DNA of 64,000 bases from the NCBI GenBank assembly GCA_016711505.1, contig JADJSV010000001.1, positions 682,001 through 746,000 of the forward strand, given 5' to 3'. Shown here one piece after another: positions 8,917-19,353 of the stretch (position 1 is its first letter; every line of letters begins with the position of its first letter). The translations under genes and the position numbers were made by a program. The notes below the pieces were generated by a model, which worked only from the letters and a program-made list of their open reading frames with translations, made no database searches and was not told the DNA's origin. This DNA comes from Bacteroidota bacterium (GTDB lineage Bacteria > Bacteroidota > Bacteroidia > AKYH767-A > 2013-40CM-41-45).

Positions 8917-9600
8917 TCACTTCACAGCGACCCCGTAACAAATATATTTCCATTTATCCGGACTGATACGATTCAAAACGATCTCGTCTATTCTTGAAAG
9001 AAAATTCCGCTGTGCTTCTGTTCTTCCAAATGTTGCTGATATACCGGTCATCTTCATTTCATACGATGAAAACCCTGACAACAATACATTCATTTCTTCA
9101 ATCGACAAATATCGCCACGACTCACCCCAGTTTGTAAAACGCTTTCTTAATTTTCTGTGAATAGGTGATGCAATTAAATTCTCCGCAAACAATAATTTTC
9201 CGCCCGGCTTCAAAGCTTTATAGATCTCATCAATTACTTTTTTCTGAATTGCGAAATTGTCATCACGACCTATTCCTCCCAAAATTGATTTGAAAACAAT
9301 AATATCAAAATGGTTTTCATAAGGGATCTGCGTAGCATCAATGTCCTGATATCTGATCCTGTCCGAAACTTTGTACTGTACATGTAATTTCTCTGCAGAC
9401 TGTTTTACATTTTCAAGATCTGAACAGATCACTGTCATTCCTTTCAATGCCATCCAGAGCGAAAGTCCACCTTCTCTTCCACCTAATTCCAATCCGCTTG
9501 TCACATTCTTCCAGTCGACATGCGCTTCCCAATACCGAAGTGCTTTCGACCATGAACGAACATCCCATTGGATAATGTCTTTTAGTTTGATTTCAGACAT
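8917..9600 (-). CDS. Class I SAM-dependent methyltransferase
   Basis: 227 residues with a Rossmann SAM site: motif I GLELGGREGGLSLWMA, an acidic residue at the end of strand 2 (VICSDLEN), and the post-I motif ALKPGGKLLFAENL. The fold is that of small-molecule O/N-methyltransferases, and the substrate cannot be assigned. It lies 19 bases downstream of the CorC/HlyC transporter on the same strand and could be cotranscribed with it. GGREGG replaces the more usual GxGxG, which still fits a glycine-rich loop. Confidence 0.82.
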   Translation of the reverse strand: MSEIKLKDIIQWDVRSWSKALRYWEAHVDWKNVTSGLELGGREGGLSLWMALKGMTVICSDLENVKQSAEKLHVQYKVSDRIRYQDIDATQIPYENHFDIIVFKSILGGIGRDDNFAIQKKVIDEIYKALKPGGKLLFAENLIASPIHRKLRKRFTNWGESWRYLSIEEMNVLLSGFSSYEMKMTGISATFGRTEAQRNFLSRIDEIVLNRISPDKWKYICYGVAVK

Positions 9601-9619
9601 AACTGTTAAATGTAAACTT

Positions 9620-10899
9620 TTAATCCTGACGTGTAACCAAAACTTTATCTATTCTATGACCATCTTTATCGATGACTTCAAGTTCATAGCCTTCAAACAC
9701 TACCCTATCGCCAATTGCAGGTAAGACGGAATTTATGTGAATGATTAATCCCGCTACAGTTGTAAAACGTGAACTGAGTTCATACTCCGGTTTGATGTCA
9801 AAATATTTCATAAAGTCAATTACGGAATATTGTCCATCGACCAGCCAGCTATTTTCATTCCTCTGAACGATCTGATATTCGTCCTGATCCATCTCTGTAA
9901 CATTTCCAACCAATGCATCCACTACATCATCCATTGTGATCATGCCTTGTGTAGTTCCGTATTCATCAATCACAATCCCATAGTGCATTCTTTCCTGCTT
10001 AAATCGCTCCAGGACTTTATACGCAAAAATGTTTTCATTGAGATAAAGTGGCTCTTTGACATAATCTTTTATTGAAAAATCTTTTTCTGTTTCCGGGGAA
10101 AAGAGATCTTTCAAAAGTACTATTCCTAAAATATTGTCTATGTTATTATTTTCACAGACAGGATAAGCAGAATGTTTTTCTGAATTGATCTTTGCACTTA
10201 TTTCTTCCCAACTGTCATTGGTATCGAAATACACCATCTGACTTCTGTGTGTAAAAAGAGTATTTACTTTTCTATCGCCCAATTCAAAGACACGTTCAAC
10301 AATACTATGTTCTATATCCTGAATTTCGCCTCCATCAGCACTCTCTTTTATGATTGATTTGATCTCTTCTTCTGAAACCTTACTTTCTGTTGTCTTTTTT
10401 ATACCCATAAGTTTTAGTAACAGATCATTCGTTACAGTAAGAAGCCAAACGAATGGTGCAGTGATATAAGAAAGGATCTGCATTGGTTTAGCAAGGATCA
10501 TCGCAATCGGTTCAGGAAAAGTCATACCCAGTCTTTTTGGCAACAACTCACCGAGTACAATTGAAAGATAAGTAACGAATACAACCACAGACCCTACAGC
10601 CAGATTATGTGCATACGGCTTCAATGATTCAAACTTCGTAAAAAACAAAGTAACATCATTTGTAAGATTCTCGCCACTGTAAACACCCAGCAAAATACCG
10701 ATAAGTGTTATCCCGATCTGAACAGTAGAAAAAAACCCGTGTCGGATTTCTCTGAAAGCTCAAGTGCTGTTTTTGCTCCTTTACTTCCCTTCTTCTTTGC
10801 ATTCTCCAGTTTAAACTTCCGGGAAGATACCAATGACATTTCTGACATTGAGAAAATCCCGTTTAGAAGCACTAAGGCAATTATAATGACTATCTCCAA
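9620..10899 (-). CDS. CorC/HlyC family transporter (CNNM-CBS), apparent frameshift
   Basis: The N-terminal piece starts at a TTG at 10899 (MEIVIIIALVLLNGIFSMSE) and ends early after SDTGFF. The second piece, from 10693, begins LGVYSGENLTNDV. One extra base in the A7 run at 10729-10735 restores SDTGFFSTVQIGITLIG and one protein of about 426 residues. Domain order: a DUF21/CNNM membrane domain with about four helices, a pair of CBS domains (about 200-320), and a C-terminal CorC_HlyC domain ending VLVTRQD. The family exports Mg2+ or other divalent ions, or regulates this. The single homopolymer indel suggests sequence error rather than a dead gene. Confidence 0.87.
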
Positions 10900-10924
10900 C
10901 TCTTAAGTAATAAATAATGAAAAA

Positions 10925-12049
10925 TTAATTAAAGCTATTAACGACATTATAAAGCGTATCTCGCTCAATCGGTTGTCTACCTGAATCCTTAATAAGAGCG
11001 ACAAGTTGTTCTGTAGTTAGTGCCGGATTCTTTTCTTCAGCTCCTGCCATTGAGTAGATCTTTGTAGTATCATCAATTGTTCCATCAAGATCATCGACTC
11101 CAAATGCTTGTGATAACTGCGCTGTACTACGACCGATCATCGGCCAGTAAGCTTTTACGTGATTGAAATTATCAAGATAAATTCTGGATACTGCATAAGT
11201 TTTCAGATCTTCAATTACAGAAACTTCAGGAGTTGACGACATTTCATTGTCACCATTTCTGAATTTCAGTGGAATGAATGTATTGAATCCGCCGGTTCTG
11301 TCCTGAAGTTGCCTTAAGCGTTCCATGTGGTCAATACGATGAGTATAATTTTCAATGTGTCCGTATAACATCGTTGCATTGGAATGCATACCAAGTTTGT
11401 GTGCAGTCTCATGGATCTTCAACCAGATGTCAGATGAACATTTATCAGCACAAATAATATTGCGGATCTCTTCGTCGAAAATCTCCGCTCCACCGCCAGG
11501 AAGTGAATCCAGTCCGGCTTCATTCATCATTTTCATTCCTTCTTCTATACTCACTTTTGCTTTGCGGAACATGTAATCCAGTTCCACAGCAGTAAAACCT
11601 TTGATGTGCAAGTCATGACGATGAATTTTTATCTGTATGAGAATGTCATTAAAATAATGCAGATCCATTTTCGGATGAACACCGCCAACAATATGCACTT
11701 CTGTTACAGGCTTACCATCGTACTCTTTTACTTTTTTCAGAATATCTTCTGCACTTAACTCCCAGCCTTCTTCTCTGTTCTTTAATGTACGTGAGTACGA
11801 ACAAAACTTACAAGAGAAAACACAAATGTTTGTCGGTTCAATATGAAAATTACGATTGAAAAAAGTTTTGTTTCCATTTTTGCTTTCACGAACATGATTT
11901 GCAAGCATACCCAAAAAACCAAGTTCACCTTTTTCAAAAAGAGTAACGCCTTCATCGAAAGAGATTCGTACCCCATTAATTACATTTTCACCTATTGACT
12001 TCAGGGATTTATCAAGATTAGCATCTTCCAGAAGAGACTGTATATTCAT
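10925..12049 (-). CDS. mqnE: Aminofutalosine synthase MqnE (radical SAM)
   Basis: 374 residues. The radical SAM cluster CVFSCKFCSYS (CxxxCxxC) is near residue 76, followed by VHIVGGVHPKMD and the family motif GLDSLPGGGAEIFDEE. MqnE condenses the enolpyruvyl-benzoate product of MqnA with SAM to give aminodeoxyfutalosine, so this organism probably makes menaquinone by the futalosine route. The sibling enzyme MqnC shares the fold, but the GGGAEI motif and length favour MqnE. No other mqn genes are in the window. The gap of 25 bases to the transporter allows cotranscription. Confidence 0.85.
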   Translation of the reverse strand: MNIQSLLEDANLDKSLKSIGENVINGVRISFDEGVTLFEKGELGFLGMLANHVRESKNGNKTFFNRNFHIEPTNICVFSCKFCSYSRTLKNREEGWELSAEDILKKVKEYDGKPVTEVHIVGGVHPKMDLHYFNDILIQIKIHRHDLHIKGFTAVELDYMFRKAKVSIEEGMKMMNEAGLDSLPGGGAEIFDEEIRNIICADKCSSDIWLKIHETAHKLGMHSNATMLYGHIENYTHRIDHMERLRQLQDRTGGFNTFIPLKFRNGDNEMSSTPEVSVIEDLKTYAVSRIYLDNFNHVKAYWPMIGRSTAQLSQAFGVDDLDGTIDDTTKIYSMAGAEEKNPALTTEQLVALIKDSGRQPIERDTLYNVVNSFN

Positions 12050-12067
12050 ATTTAAAATTTAGTGGTG

Positions 12068-12075
12068 CAAAGGTA
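12068..12075 (-). promoter_or_regulatory. Bacteroidota -7 element for mqnE
   Basis: On the minus strand this reads TACCTTTG, matching TAnnTTTG, 19-26 bases upstream of the mqnE ATG. No -33 TTTG at the expected spacing. Confidence 0.45.
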
Positions 12076-12246
12076 AGGTATTCCTTCATTTTAATGATTT
12101 TCACCTCAACAAAAAGTTATCTTGCCGATGCTCATTCTGCTGAAAAAAGCGATAAAAATCCTAAAAACCTGACTTTCGGCTGACATTTCAGGCTCTATTA
12201 CGTGATATTTTCATCTAATATTGTATGACACTAAATTGATGAATTT

Positions 12247-12942
12247 ATGATCCGTATATTATTAGTAGAAGATGAAGAGCATTTACAAGAAGCTATCAAA
12301 CTTAATCTTGAATTAGAAGGCTACAAAGTAGTGGCTGTAGGAAATGGAATTGATGCAGTAAAAGTATTTAAGCAGGAAAGATTCAATCTTGTTGTGCTCG
12401 ATGTAATGCTACCTGAGCTCGATGGATTTGGAGTCTGTGAAGCGATCCGTTTACACAATTCTTCTGTGCCTATTCTCTTTCTTTCTGCAAAGAACACAAG
12501 TGAAGACAAGATACTCGGTTTAAAACGTGGTGCAGATGATTATATGACCAAGCCATTCAATCTGGAAGAATTCTTATTGCGTGTGCATGCTCTTGTGAAG
12601 AGAGGACTTTCTCTTGAAGAGAAAAAAGAAATGAATGATGTGTTCAGATTTGAAGGTAATGAAGTCAACTTTCTGACCTTTGAAATTTTAGGTAAAGACA
12701 AAAAACAAATCCGCTTGACAAAAAAAGAAATTGCATTACTTAAATTATTGATTGAACGGAGAAATGAAGTTGTGTCGAGAGAACAAATTCTGGAAACTGT
12801 TTGGGGATATGACATTTATCCTTCCACCCGCACCGTCGATAACTTTATATTAGCCTTTCGGAAATACTTCGAGGTTGACCCTAAGATCCCACAGTACTTC
12901 TTTTCTGTAAGGGGTGTTGGTTACAAATTTGTCTGCAAATAA
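12247..12942 (+). CDS. OmpR-family response regulator
   Basis: 231 residues. The receiver domain has acidic residues ED near position 8-9, phospho-acceptor Asp52 (VVLDVMLPELDG), a conserved Ser at FLSA and Lys in MTKPF. It is followed by an OmpR/PhoB winged-helix DNA-binding domain (about 130-230) with GYDIYPSTRTVDNFI and the end VRGVGYKFVCK. It should act as a transcription regulator. No histidine kinase is adjacent on either side, so it is an orphan here. The roughly 200-base upstream gap separates it from the divergent mqnE. Confidence 0.93.
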   Translation: MIRILLVEDEEHLQEAIKLNLELEGYKVVAVGNGIDAVKVFKQERFNLVVLDVMLPELDGFGVCEAIRLHNSSVPILFLSAKNTSEDKILGLKRGADDYMTKPFNLEEFLLRVHALVKRGLSLEEKKEMNDVFRFEGNEVNFLTFEILGKDKKQIRLTKKEIALLKLLIERRNEVVSREQILETVWGYDIYPSTRTVDNFILAFRKYFEVDPKIPQYFFSVRGVGYKFVCK

Positions 12943-13053
12943 GCTGAATATTGAGGTAAAAAAACCATTATCAGAAGGAAACTTCATATTTTCCTCAAGA
13001 ATTGCTTTTACCATTGTCATACTAATAAATTCACCTAAACAACTATATAAACA

Positions 13054-15543
13054 ATGATGAAAAATCTACTAGCGATCTGTCTTGGATTCCTGATTTCCAT
13101 GCAGATCATTGCAAGTAATCCAACCCACCGAAATTGTGGTTCGATGGAAAATCTTGACAGATTAAAAACGGAAGATCCGGGTCTGGCTGCAAGAATGCAA
13201 CAAATTGAAAGTGCGACTAACGCATATCTTGTCAATCACAAAAATCAGAATTCAACAAATGCGGTAATTACTATTCCTGTTGTATTCCATATTGTGTACA
13301 ATGGAACTGCACAGAATATTTCTGATGCACAATGTATTGCTCAGTTGAACCAACTGAATTTAGATTTTGCAAGAATGAATGCTGATGCTGCGAATACACC
13401 ATCAGTATGGCAGGGAATTTCTGCAAATACTAACATTCAATTCTGTCTTGCACAAAGAACTCCAACAGGAGCTGCAACAACAGGTATTGAACGTCGTTCA
13501 ACTACTTTAACTTCATTCTCTACGAATGATAATGTAAAGAGAACTGCCAATGGTGGAATGGATGCCTGGCCTTCGTCAAGCTATCTGAACATCTGGTCTT
13601 GTAATATCAGTGGTGGTGTATTGGGTTATGCTCAGTTTCCCGGAGGACCGGCTGCTACAGACGGCGTAGTTCTGCTTTACTCTTCAATTGGTTCAGTTGC
13701 TCAACCGGGCACTGCTACTCCATATAACTTAGGACGTACTGCTACTCACGAGGTCGGTCACTGGTTAAACCTTTATCATATCTGGGGTGATGACGGTACT
13801 GCATGTTCAGGAACTGATAATTGTTCAGACACTCCTAATCAGGCTGATGAAAATTACGGAGCGCCTACTTTCCCATTGACAGATGCATGTGCAACTGCAT
13901 CACCGGGTGTGATGTTCATGAACTACATGGATTACACGGATGACCGCGCTATGAACATGTTCACTGCAGGCCAATCAACCCGTATGAATGCTCTGTTCGC
14001 TACTGGCGGGTCACGTGTCGGACTTGTTACATCTCTTGGTTGTCAGGCACCATCTGTAACTTGTGGAACTCCAACAGGAAATACTACATCTTCTATTACA
14101 ACTACAGGTGCAACATTAAGTTGGTCTGCAGTTTCAGGAGCAACAAGCTATAATGTACAATACAAATTAGCAAGTGGTTCAACATATACAAGTGTAAATA
14201 CTGCTTCGACATCATATGCTTTATCAGGACTTGCAAGCGGAACGGCTTACAACTGGATGGTAAATGCAGTTTGTGCAAGCGGAACAAGTGCAAATTCAGC
14301 AGTAAATAATTTTACAACTACTGCAGTTGCTACTTGCGGAACTCCAACAGGAAATACTACTTCTTCAATTACTACAACAGGGGCTACTCTTAGCTGGACA
14401 GCAGTTTCAGGAGCAACAAGCTATAATGTTCAATACAAATTAGCGAGCTCTTCTACTTATACAAGTGTTTCAACAGCTTCTACTTCTTATGCTCTATCGG
14501 GTCTTGCAAGCGGAACAGCTTATAACTGGAGAGTGAATGCAGTTTGTCCAAGCGGTACAAGTGCAAATTCAACGGTACTAAACTTTACAACTACAGCAGT
14601 AGTTTCTTGTGGAACACCTTCGGGATTGACATCGTCAAGTATTACAACTACAGGTGTTACTCTTGGCTGGACTGCAGTAAGCGGTGCAACAAGTTATAAT
14701 GTACAATATCGTTTGAGTTCATCCGGTACATGGACAACAACAACTTCAACTACAAATACAAAAAACCTTATCGGATTGACAAGTGCATCTGCATATACAT
14801 TCCAGATCCAGGCAGTTTGTGCAAGTGGTTCTAGTGCTTATTCTGCAACTGCTACCTTCACTACCCTGACACCAACAACGACATGTTCAGATATTTATGA
14901 GTCGAATAACACTTCAGGAACAGCGAAAACTATTTCCACAAACACAGACATCACTGCTATGATCGGTTCATCTTCAGATAACGATTATTTCAAGTTCACG
15001 ACTACATCACCGAATACTAAGATCAAGATCGTTCTTTCTAATCTTCCATTTGATTATGATGTTCGTTTGTATAATTCAAGTATGACTCAGCTAAGCATTT
15101 CACAAAATGGTGGAACAACTGCTGAAACTATCATCCGTAACACTACTACTGCTGCAACATATTATATCAGAGTGTATGGTTACAATGGTGTTTACAGTAC
15201 TACTAGCTGCTATAACCTACGTGTGAATGTTGGCAGCACAAACTTCCGTACGATGGATGATCTGGCCGAAGAAACAGTTACTCCGGTATTCAATGATTTC
15301 ACTGTTTATCCAAATCCTTCACATGGAGATGTAAATGTTTCATTCAATTCTCCCGAAAGTCAGAATGTTTCTGTAAGGATTTTTGACATGGTTGGAAAAA
15401 CAATTCTTACCAGAGAAATCACAGTTGATGAAGGAACAAACAAATTCAACCTCGACTTAGCAGACCTCACAAAAGGAATCTACTTTGTAGAGTTAAACAG
15501 CACATCAGAACGATTAGTTAAAAAACTGATCCTGGAAAAATAA
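13054..15543 (+). CDS. Secreted M43 (pappalysin-like) metalloprotease with FN3 repeats and T9SS domain
   Basis: 829 residues. Signal peptide (about 1-20), then a metzincin domain with zinc site TATHEVGHWLNLYH and the downstream Met-turn region MNYMDYTDDRAMNMF, typical of M43 proteases. Three fibronectin type III domains follow (about 328-415, 420-510, 515-605); the first two are nearly identical in DNA. Next is a pre-peptidase-like beta domain (DIYESNNTSGTAK) and a C-terminal T9SS type A domain (FTVYPNPSHGDVNVSF ... KKLILEK). It is likely an extracellular protease attached to or released from the surface. A clear terminator follows the stop. Confidence 0.92.
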   Translation: MMKNLLAICLGFLISMQIIASNPTHRNCGSMENLDRLKTEDPGLAARMQQIESATNAYLVNHKNQNSTNAVITIPVVFHIVYNGTAQNISDAQCIAQLNQLNLDFARMNADAANTPSVWQGISANTNIQFCLAQRTPTGAATTGIERRSTTLTSFSTNDNVKRTANGGMDAWPSSSYLNIWSCNISGGVLGYAQFPGGPAATDGVVLLYSSIGSVAQPGTATPYNLGRTATHEVGHWLNLYHIWGDDGTACSGTDNCSDTPNQADENYGAPTFPLTDACATASPGVMFMNYMDYTDDRAMNMFTAGQSTRMNALFATGGSRVGLVTSLGCQAPSVTCGTPTGNTTSSITTTGATLSWSAVSGATSYNVQYKLASGSTYTSVNTASTSYALSGLASGTAYNWMVNAVCASGTSANSAVNNFTTTAVATCGTPTGNTTSSITTTGATLSWTAVSGATSYNVQYKLASSSTYTSVSTASTSYALSGLASGTAYNWRVNAVCPSGTSANSTVLNFTTTAVVSCGTPSGLTSSSITTTGVTLGWTAVSGATSYNVQYRLSSSGTWTTTTSTTNTKNLIGLTSASAYTFQIQAVCASGSSAYSATATFTTLTPTTTCSDIYESNNTSGTAKTISTNTDITAMIGSSSDNDYFKFTTTSPNTKIKIVLSNLPFDYDVRLYNSSMTQLSISQNGGTTAETIIRNTTTAATYYIRVYGYNGVYSTTSCYNLRVNVGSTNFRTMDDLAEETVTPVFNDFTVYPNPSHGDVNVSFNSPESQNVSVRIFDMVGKTILTREITVDEGTNKFNLDLADLTKGIYFVELNSTSERLVKKLILEK

Positions 15544-15563
15544 ATCTGTTTAGTTTAAAATTA

Positions 15564-15598
15564 AAAAGCCATTCTCGGGAGAGAGTGGCTTTTTTTTT
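15564..15598 (+). terminator. Rho-independent terminator after M43 protease
   Basis: A stem AAAAAGCCATTCTC pairs with GAGAGAGTGGCTTTTT (one G-T wobble) around a short GGGA loop, followed by a T tract to 15598. It lies 21 bases after the protease stop. Confidence 0.85.
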
Positions 15599-15625
15599 AG
15601 TTACAAGTATGATTGTAATTTAAGA

Positions 15626-15697
15626 TGTACGGCTTTGATTTTTTTAAAACACTGAGAACACTAATTTTAACACTAAGAGCACAAGAGTGTACGGCTT
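15626..15697. repeat. Family G unit flanked by 10-base direct repeats
   Basis: A 52-base segment rich in AACACTGAGAACACTAA-type units is bracketed by two exact copies of TGTACGGCTT (15626-15635 and 15688-15697). The second copy contains the stop codon of the TonB-like gene on the minus strand. The central unit resembles one arm of the hairpin at 31325-31419. The flanks look like a target-site duplication. Confidence 0.65.
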
Positions 15698-16118
15698 AAC
15701 GCTTCGGCACCACAAAATCAATCGGCAATATATACTGAACCTTCACAGGCTTGCCCGATGCTGTACCGGGTTTCCATGTTGGCATTGCATTTACTACTCT
15801 TAAGGCTTCATTATCGAGTTCTGTGCTTACGCCACTGATCACCTTGGCGTCTATGATCTCTCCGGTTTCAGATACGTTAAAACTAACGTACACTTTCCCT
15901 GAGACTTTATCGGTTTTGGCTTTTTCAGGGTAAGACAAATTCTTTTGCAAAAAGGATTGCAGACTATCACTGCCACCGGGAAATTCGGCTTGCTCCTGAA
16001 CGACTGTCAGGCCGAAACCGGCTTTTACTTTTTGCTTCGGTTCAGCTTTAGTTTCCTGTGCTGAAACAAATCCGGATGTTGAAAACATCAATGCAATTGC
16101 TAGTAGTGATTTCTTCAT
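15696..16118 (-). CDS. TonB-like energy transducer C-terminal domain protein
   Basis: 140 residues. Signal peptide MKKSLLAIALMFSTSGFVSAQ, then a TonB C-terminal domain (about 50-138): GGSDSLQSFLQKNLSYPEKA, GKVYVSFNVSETGEI, DNEALRVVNAMPTWKPG, LPIDFVVPKR. Genuine TonB proteins have an N-terminal membrane anchor and a proline-rich linker. Both are missing, so this is a free periplasmic TonB_C-fold protein, common in Bacteroidota and of unknown role. The stop codon lies in a 10-base direct repeat flanking a family G unit. Confidence 0.88.
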   Translation of the reverse strand: MKKSLLAIALMFSTSGFVSAQETKAEPKQKVKAGFGLTVVQEQAEFPGGSDSLQSFLQKNLSYPEKAKTDKVSGKVYVSFNVSETGEIIDAKVISGVSTELDNEALRVVNAMPTWKPGTASGKPVKVQYILPIDFVVPKR

Positions 16119-16186
16119 ATTGCTAAGATAAGAAATAATCTAAACTGAGTCAATTGGCGTAGGGAGGGCAAATTTGCCTGTAAACT

Positions 16187-16798
16187 TTAGGCGTTTTTCG
16201 AAGAGACATTCGTTAAGCCCTGTTTAACCACTCTGTCGAACATATTCTCCACAACATACATCGTTATCGGACAATATTCAATGTTCTGGATGTGGGTATC
16301 GGGAATGAACTGCTTGAAATTTTTACTCTGTGTATGCGGAAATCCACTGCAATCTTTTGGTCGGACAGGATAGATAGCACATTTGTTGTCCTTCTTTAAA
16401 AACTGACACGGTTGCTTCACATTCATGTAATCACCGGTCTTGTCTTTCTCAAGATACTTCTCGTGATACTGATGAACGCTCATACCAAGATGCTTTGAAA
16501 TTCTTTTAACATCAGTTTTTGTGTATGTAGGAGTCATCGTTTTACAGCAATTGGCACACTTCAAGCAATCGATCGTATTAAATGCTTTCTCATTCAAGCC
16601 TGATGCCAGACTATCGAGTCCTCTTACACTCAACTTACCTTTATCAATATTCTTCAAAAATTTGACATACTCTTTCTTGTTCTTCTTGAACGATTTTTTC
16701 ATGTATGCAATCGGATCTTTGATCTTCGGTTGCAGGTACATTGGTAAATCGTACTTTTTTTGTTTAATGATCTTATTCTTGAGAGCTGTCGTTGCCAT
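16187..16798 (-). CDS. YkgJ-family cysteine-cluster protein
   Basis: 203 residues. The metal-binding cluster CLKCANCC is at about residues 79-86, with further cysteines in QPCQFLKKDNKCAIYPVRP and KDCSGFPH. This CxxCxxCC...C...C...C pattern defines the YkgJ/UPF0153 family, thought to bind zinc or an iron-sulfur cluster. Function is unknown. The N-terminal 60 residues are lysine-rich. It stands alone, with about 70-90 base gaps on each side. Confidence 0.88.
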   Translation of the reverse strand: MATTALKNKIIKQKKYDLPMYLQPKIKDPIAYMKKSFKKNKKEYVKFLKNIDKGKLSVRGLDSLASGLNEKAFNTIDCLKCANCCKTMTPTYTKTDVKRISKHLGMSVHQYHEKYLEKDKTGDYMNVKQPCQFLKKDNKCAIYPVRPKDCSGFPHTQSKNFKQFIPDTHIQNIEYCPITMYVVENMFDRVVKQGLTNVSSKNA

Positions 16799-16889
16799 GT
16801 ATAATTTTGATGTTAATCGTGCGCAAATATAAATTTACTTTCTTATGATTTGTAATATATTATGAATTTCATTGACTTCTCGATGAAAT

Positions 16890-19353
16890 CTATCGTGATA
16901 TATTTAATTTGGAGCCTACCATTATCCCGAAGTTACCGCGTTTTCCATCATTCAGAGAAGTATAAACCTCAAATCGTAAAAGTCCGATCTTCTCTACCCC
17001 GGCGCTAAATTCCATGTAATTATTTAGCAAATCGGTTTTCAGATAATGAAAGCCTATGATCTCTTTCAACTTTATCTTTCTGATCAATGGTATCTTGTTC
17101 AGGAAAAATCCACCGAAATTCTGTTCTGCATGAATCTCCATGCCGTAATTGTTAGTGCTGAAAGTGTAATACGGAAGGTTCTTGAACTCATCGAGGTTGA
17201 AATTCGATAGCGCTGTTTTATTTCCATTGAAGTGCAGGTAATCAGCAACAAAAGTCTGATCAACATTAAACATTTTACGATAAACAGCTTTGTAAAACAA
17301 ACGGCCTAACATACCTACACTTACCTGATCATCGATCTGCAGCCTAACCATATCGTACTTCACATCACCACCTGCAAAATCAAATGCTTTTTCTATAGGC
17401 AATCCGGAACGTCGGGAATTTAGTTCCTAGATTATACTTTGAATCGGGCCGACTGATATATTTTTGTCCGATCCTGATCCTTGTTTCCAGTTCTACTACA
17501 AAAGCTTCATGAACCGGAAAACCTGTTGTACCAGTTAAAACATCAGGAACATTTAAAGTATATTCCCTGCCTTCAATATCACGGACTTTATAATCAGATG
17601 TATTCGAAAGTCTTTCTCTTTGCGAATATTCAATGTTCCATTTCCAGTCGAGCCCATTCGTAATTTCACTGCGGTAAGTCAGATCAGCATATCTTCTTTC
17701 ATACAACTTCATGAAATTCTTTTCTCCAAATAAAGTATAGATCGAATTGATCAAAGGAGAAATTGGTTCTGCCGGATTAAATTGCTGAACATCGGTTCCG
17801 GCATCAAGAGTAACCGAAGCATTTTTGATCTTACTGTATCTGTAGGTTATAAGTGTGTTGGCATTCCAATGTGTGTTTGAAAAACCGTAACGCAAGGTTG
17901 AATTGATTGAAAATTCTTTCGCTTCATCTTCACCATACGACTGATAAAAAGTTCCGTCAATTCTGGAATTCCATCCTTCAACAGTATTGAAACCGGTTTC
18001 CAGAAGTGGTGAAGTAATGCCATATGATCTTTTCTTAAAGGAATTGTCCCAATAATAACCTTTCAGAAGTGCTCCAGCTGTGAATTTATTATTGACACGA
18101 TCGAGTGAATCCAAATATGGTTTCGATTCTTTAATTACCTGAGCACTGTCGCGACGATGATAGTCTACTGCTTCATCATTCGTAAGTGGAATCGGACGAA
18201 CAGTTTCCCAATAAAGAGAATCTTTTTTATTCGAACCTGCATTTACTTTCATGATCTCACCTTTTGCAAATCCTTCGGGCTTTGCTCCATTTAAAAGATA
18301 ATTATTGAAAACGCCAATAACTACTCCATCACCTTTAAATCCAACGAAACTGAAACTATAACTCAACTGGTGGTTAAAAGGAAGAATCTTGTCACCATCA
18401 ATAGTCATGAATGTTTCCCGCATCCTGAATGTATCAATGAATTCCATCTGCTGATCTTTTGTAATGAAAAGATCCGCACTATTGATATACCAGTCATCAT
18501 CTGCTATGTAGATTGTTCCCGTAAATACAGGATCAGATCTTCGTTTCGGAATAACAGAGATCTTGTTGATCGTCTTTCCATTTTCAATGAAAGTTCCTTC
18601 CAGCCTGTACTTGTAGGAGAAAAATGCATTGGCACTAATTGGCGAAATAATTCCTCTGGGTGTTATGCCTGAAAGATTGACAATATTATCGTACAGATTG
18701 ATCAGCACGTCAGCCGATTGATTAAAGCTATAGGTCCGGGCAGATCCGCTTACTTTGCTGCTGATCATTTCCTCCTTGAAATCATTTGGTTGTTTATAAA
18801 ACAAATGTGAAACCGATTCACTCAGATAAAACATCTTTGTTGTTGTATCCATGAATTCATTAGCATCAATTTTTTCACCCATAAATGATTTCGGATGATC
18901 CGTCAGTCGTTGGGTCGATTTCACATATGCATCACATGCAAATTCCTTGATCTGGTCTCTGTAAAATTTTCTTTTATTCTGGGCATTTCTGATCACTTCA
19001 TAAGCAGGATCTTCGGCATCGGCTCTGATCACAACTGCTTTCAAATTAACCGTTTCCTGATTCAATTGCATATTCAGAGTGACCGTTGAATTCTGCACTA
19101 CAACTTTTTCTACTTTGGCAGTATAACCGATCATTTTATAGGTCAGTTCATGAGTTCCCTGATTCAGATCCAGCCGGTATTCACCTTCAACATTTGCAGT
19201 TGTTCCAATGCTTGTTCCGGCAATGAAAACACTGACAAATGGCAATGGCTGGTTTTTTTCATCAACAACATGGCCTGTAACTACTATGCCTTTGGCATTG
19301 ACAGAAATTAAAATAAATAGTAAAATGTATAATTTACGTAGCGCTGATCTCAT
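16890..19353 (-). CDS. DUF5686 / carboxypeptidase-regulatory-like outer-membrane protein, apparent frameshift
   Basis: Signal peptide, then a CarboxypepD_reg-like beta-sandwich (VVTGHVVDEKNQPLPFVSVF, about 20-105), then the long DUF5686 region predicted as an outer-membrane beta-barrel. The frame stops at 17380 after FRIAYRKSI and continues in another frame as EKAFDFAGGDVKYD. Removing one T from the T5 run at 17388-17392 gives YRKAFDFAGGDVKYD and a protein of about 820 residues with a barrel-type end (SKLNISR). Probably a surface protein of unknown function. Its start overlaps the end of the GT4 gene by 20 bases, so it is in that operon. Confidence 0.87.
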
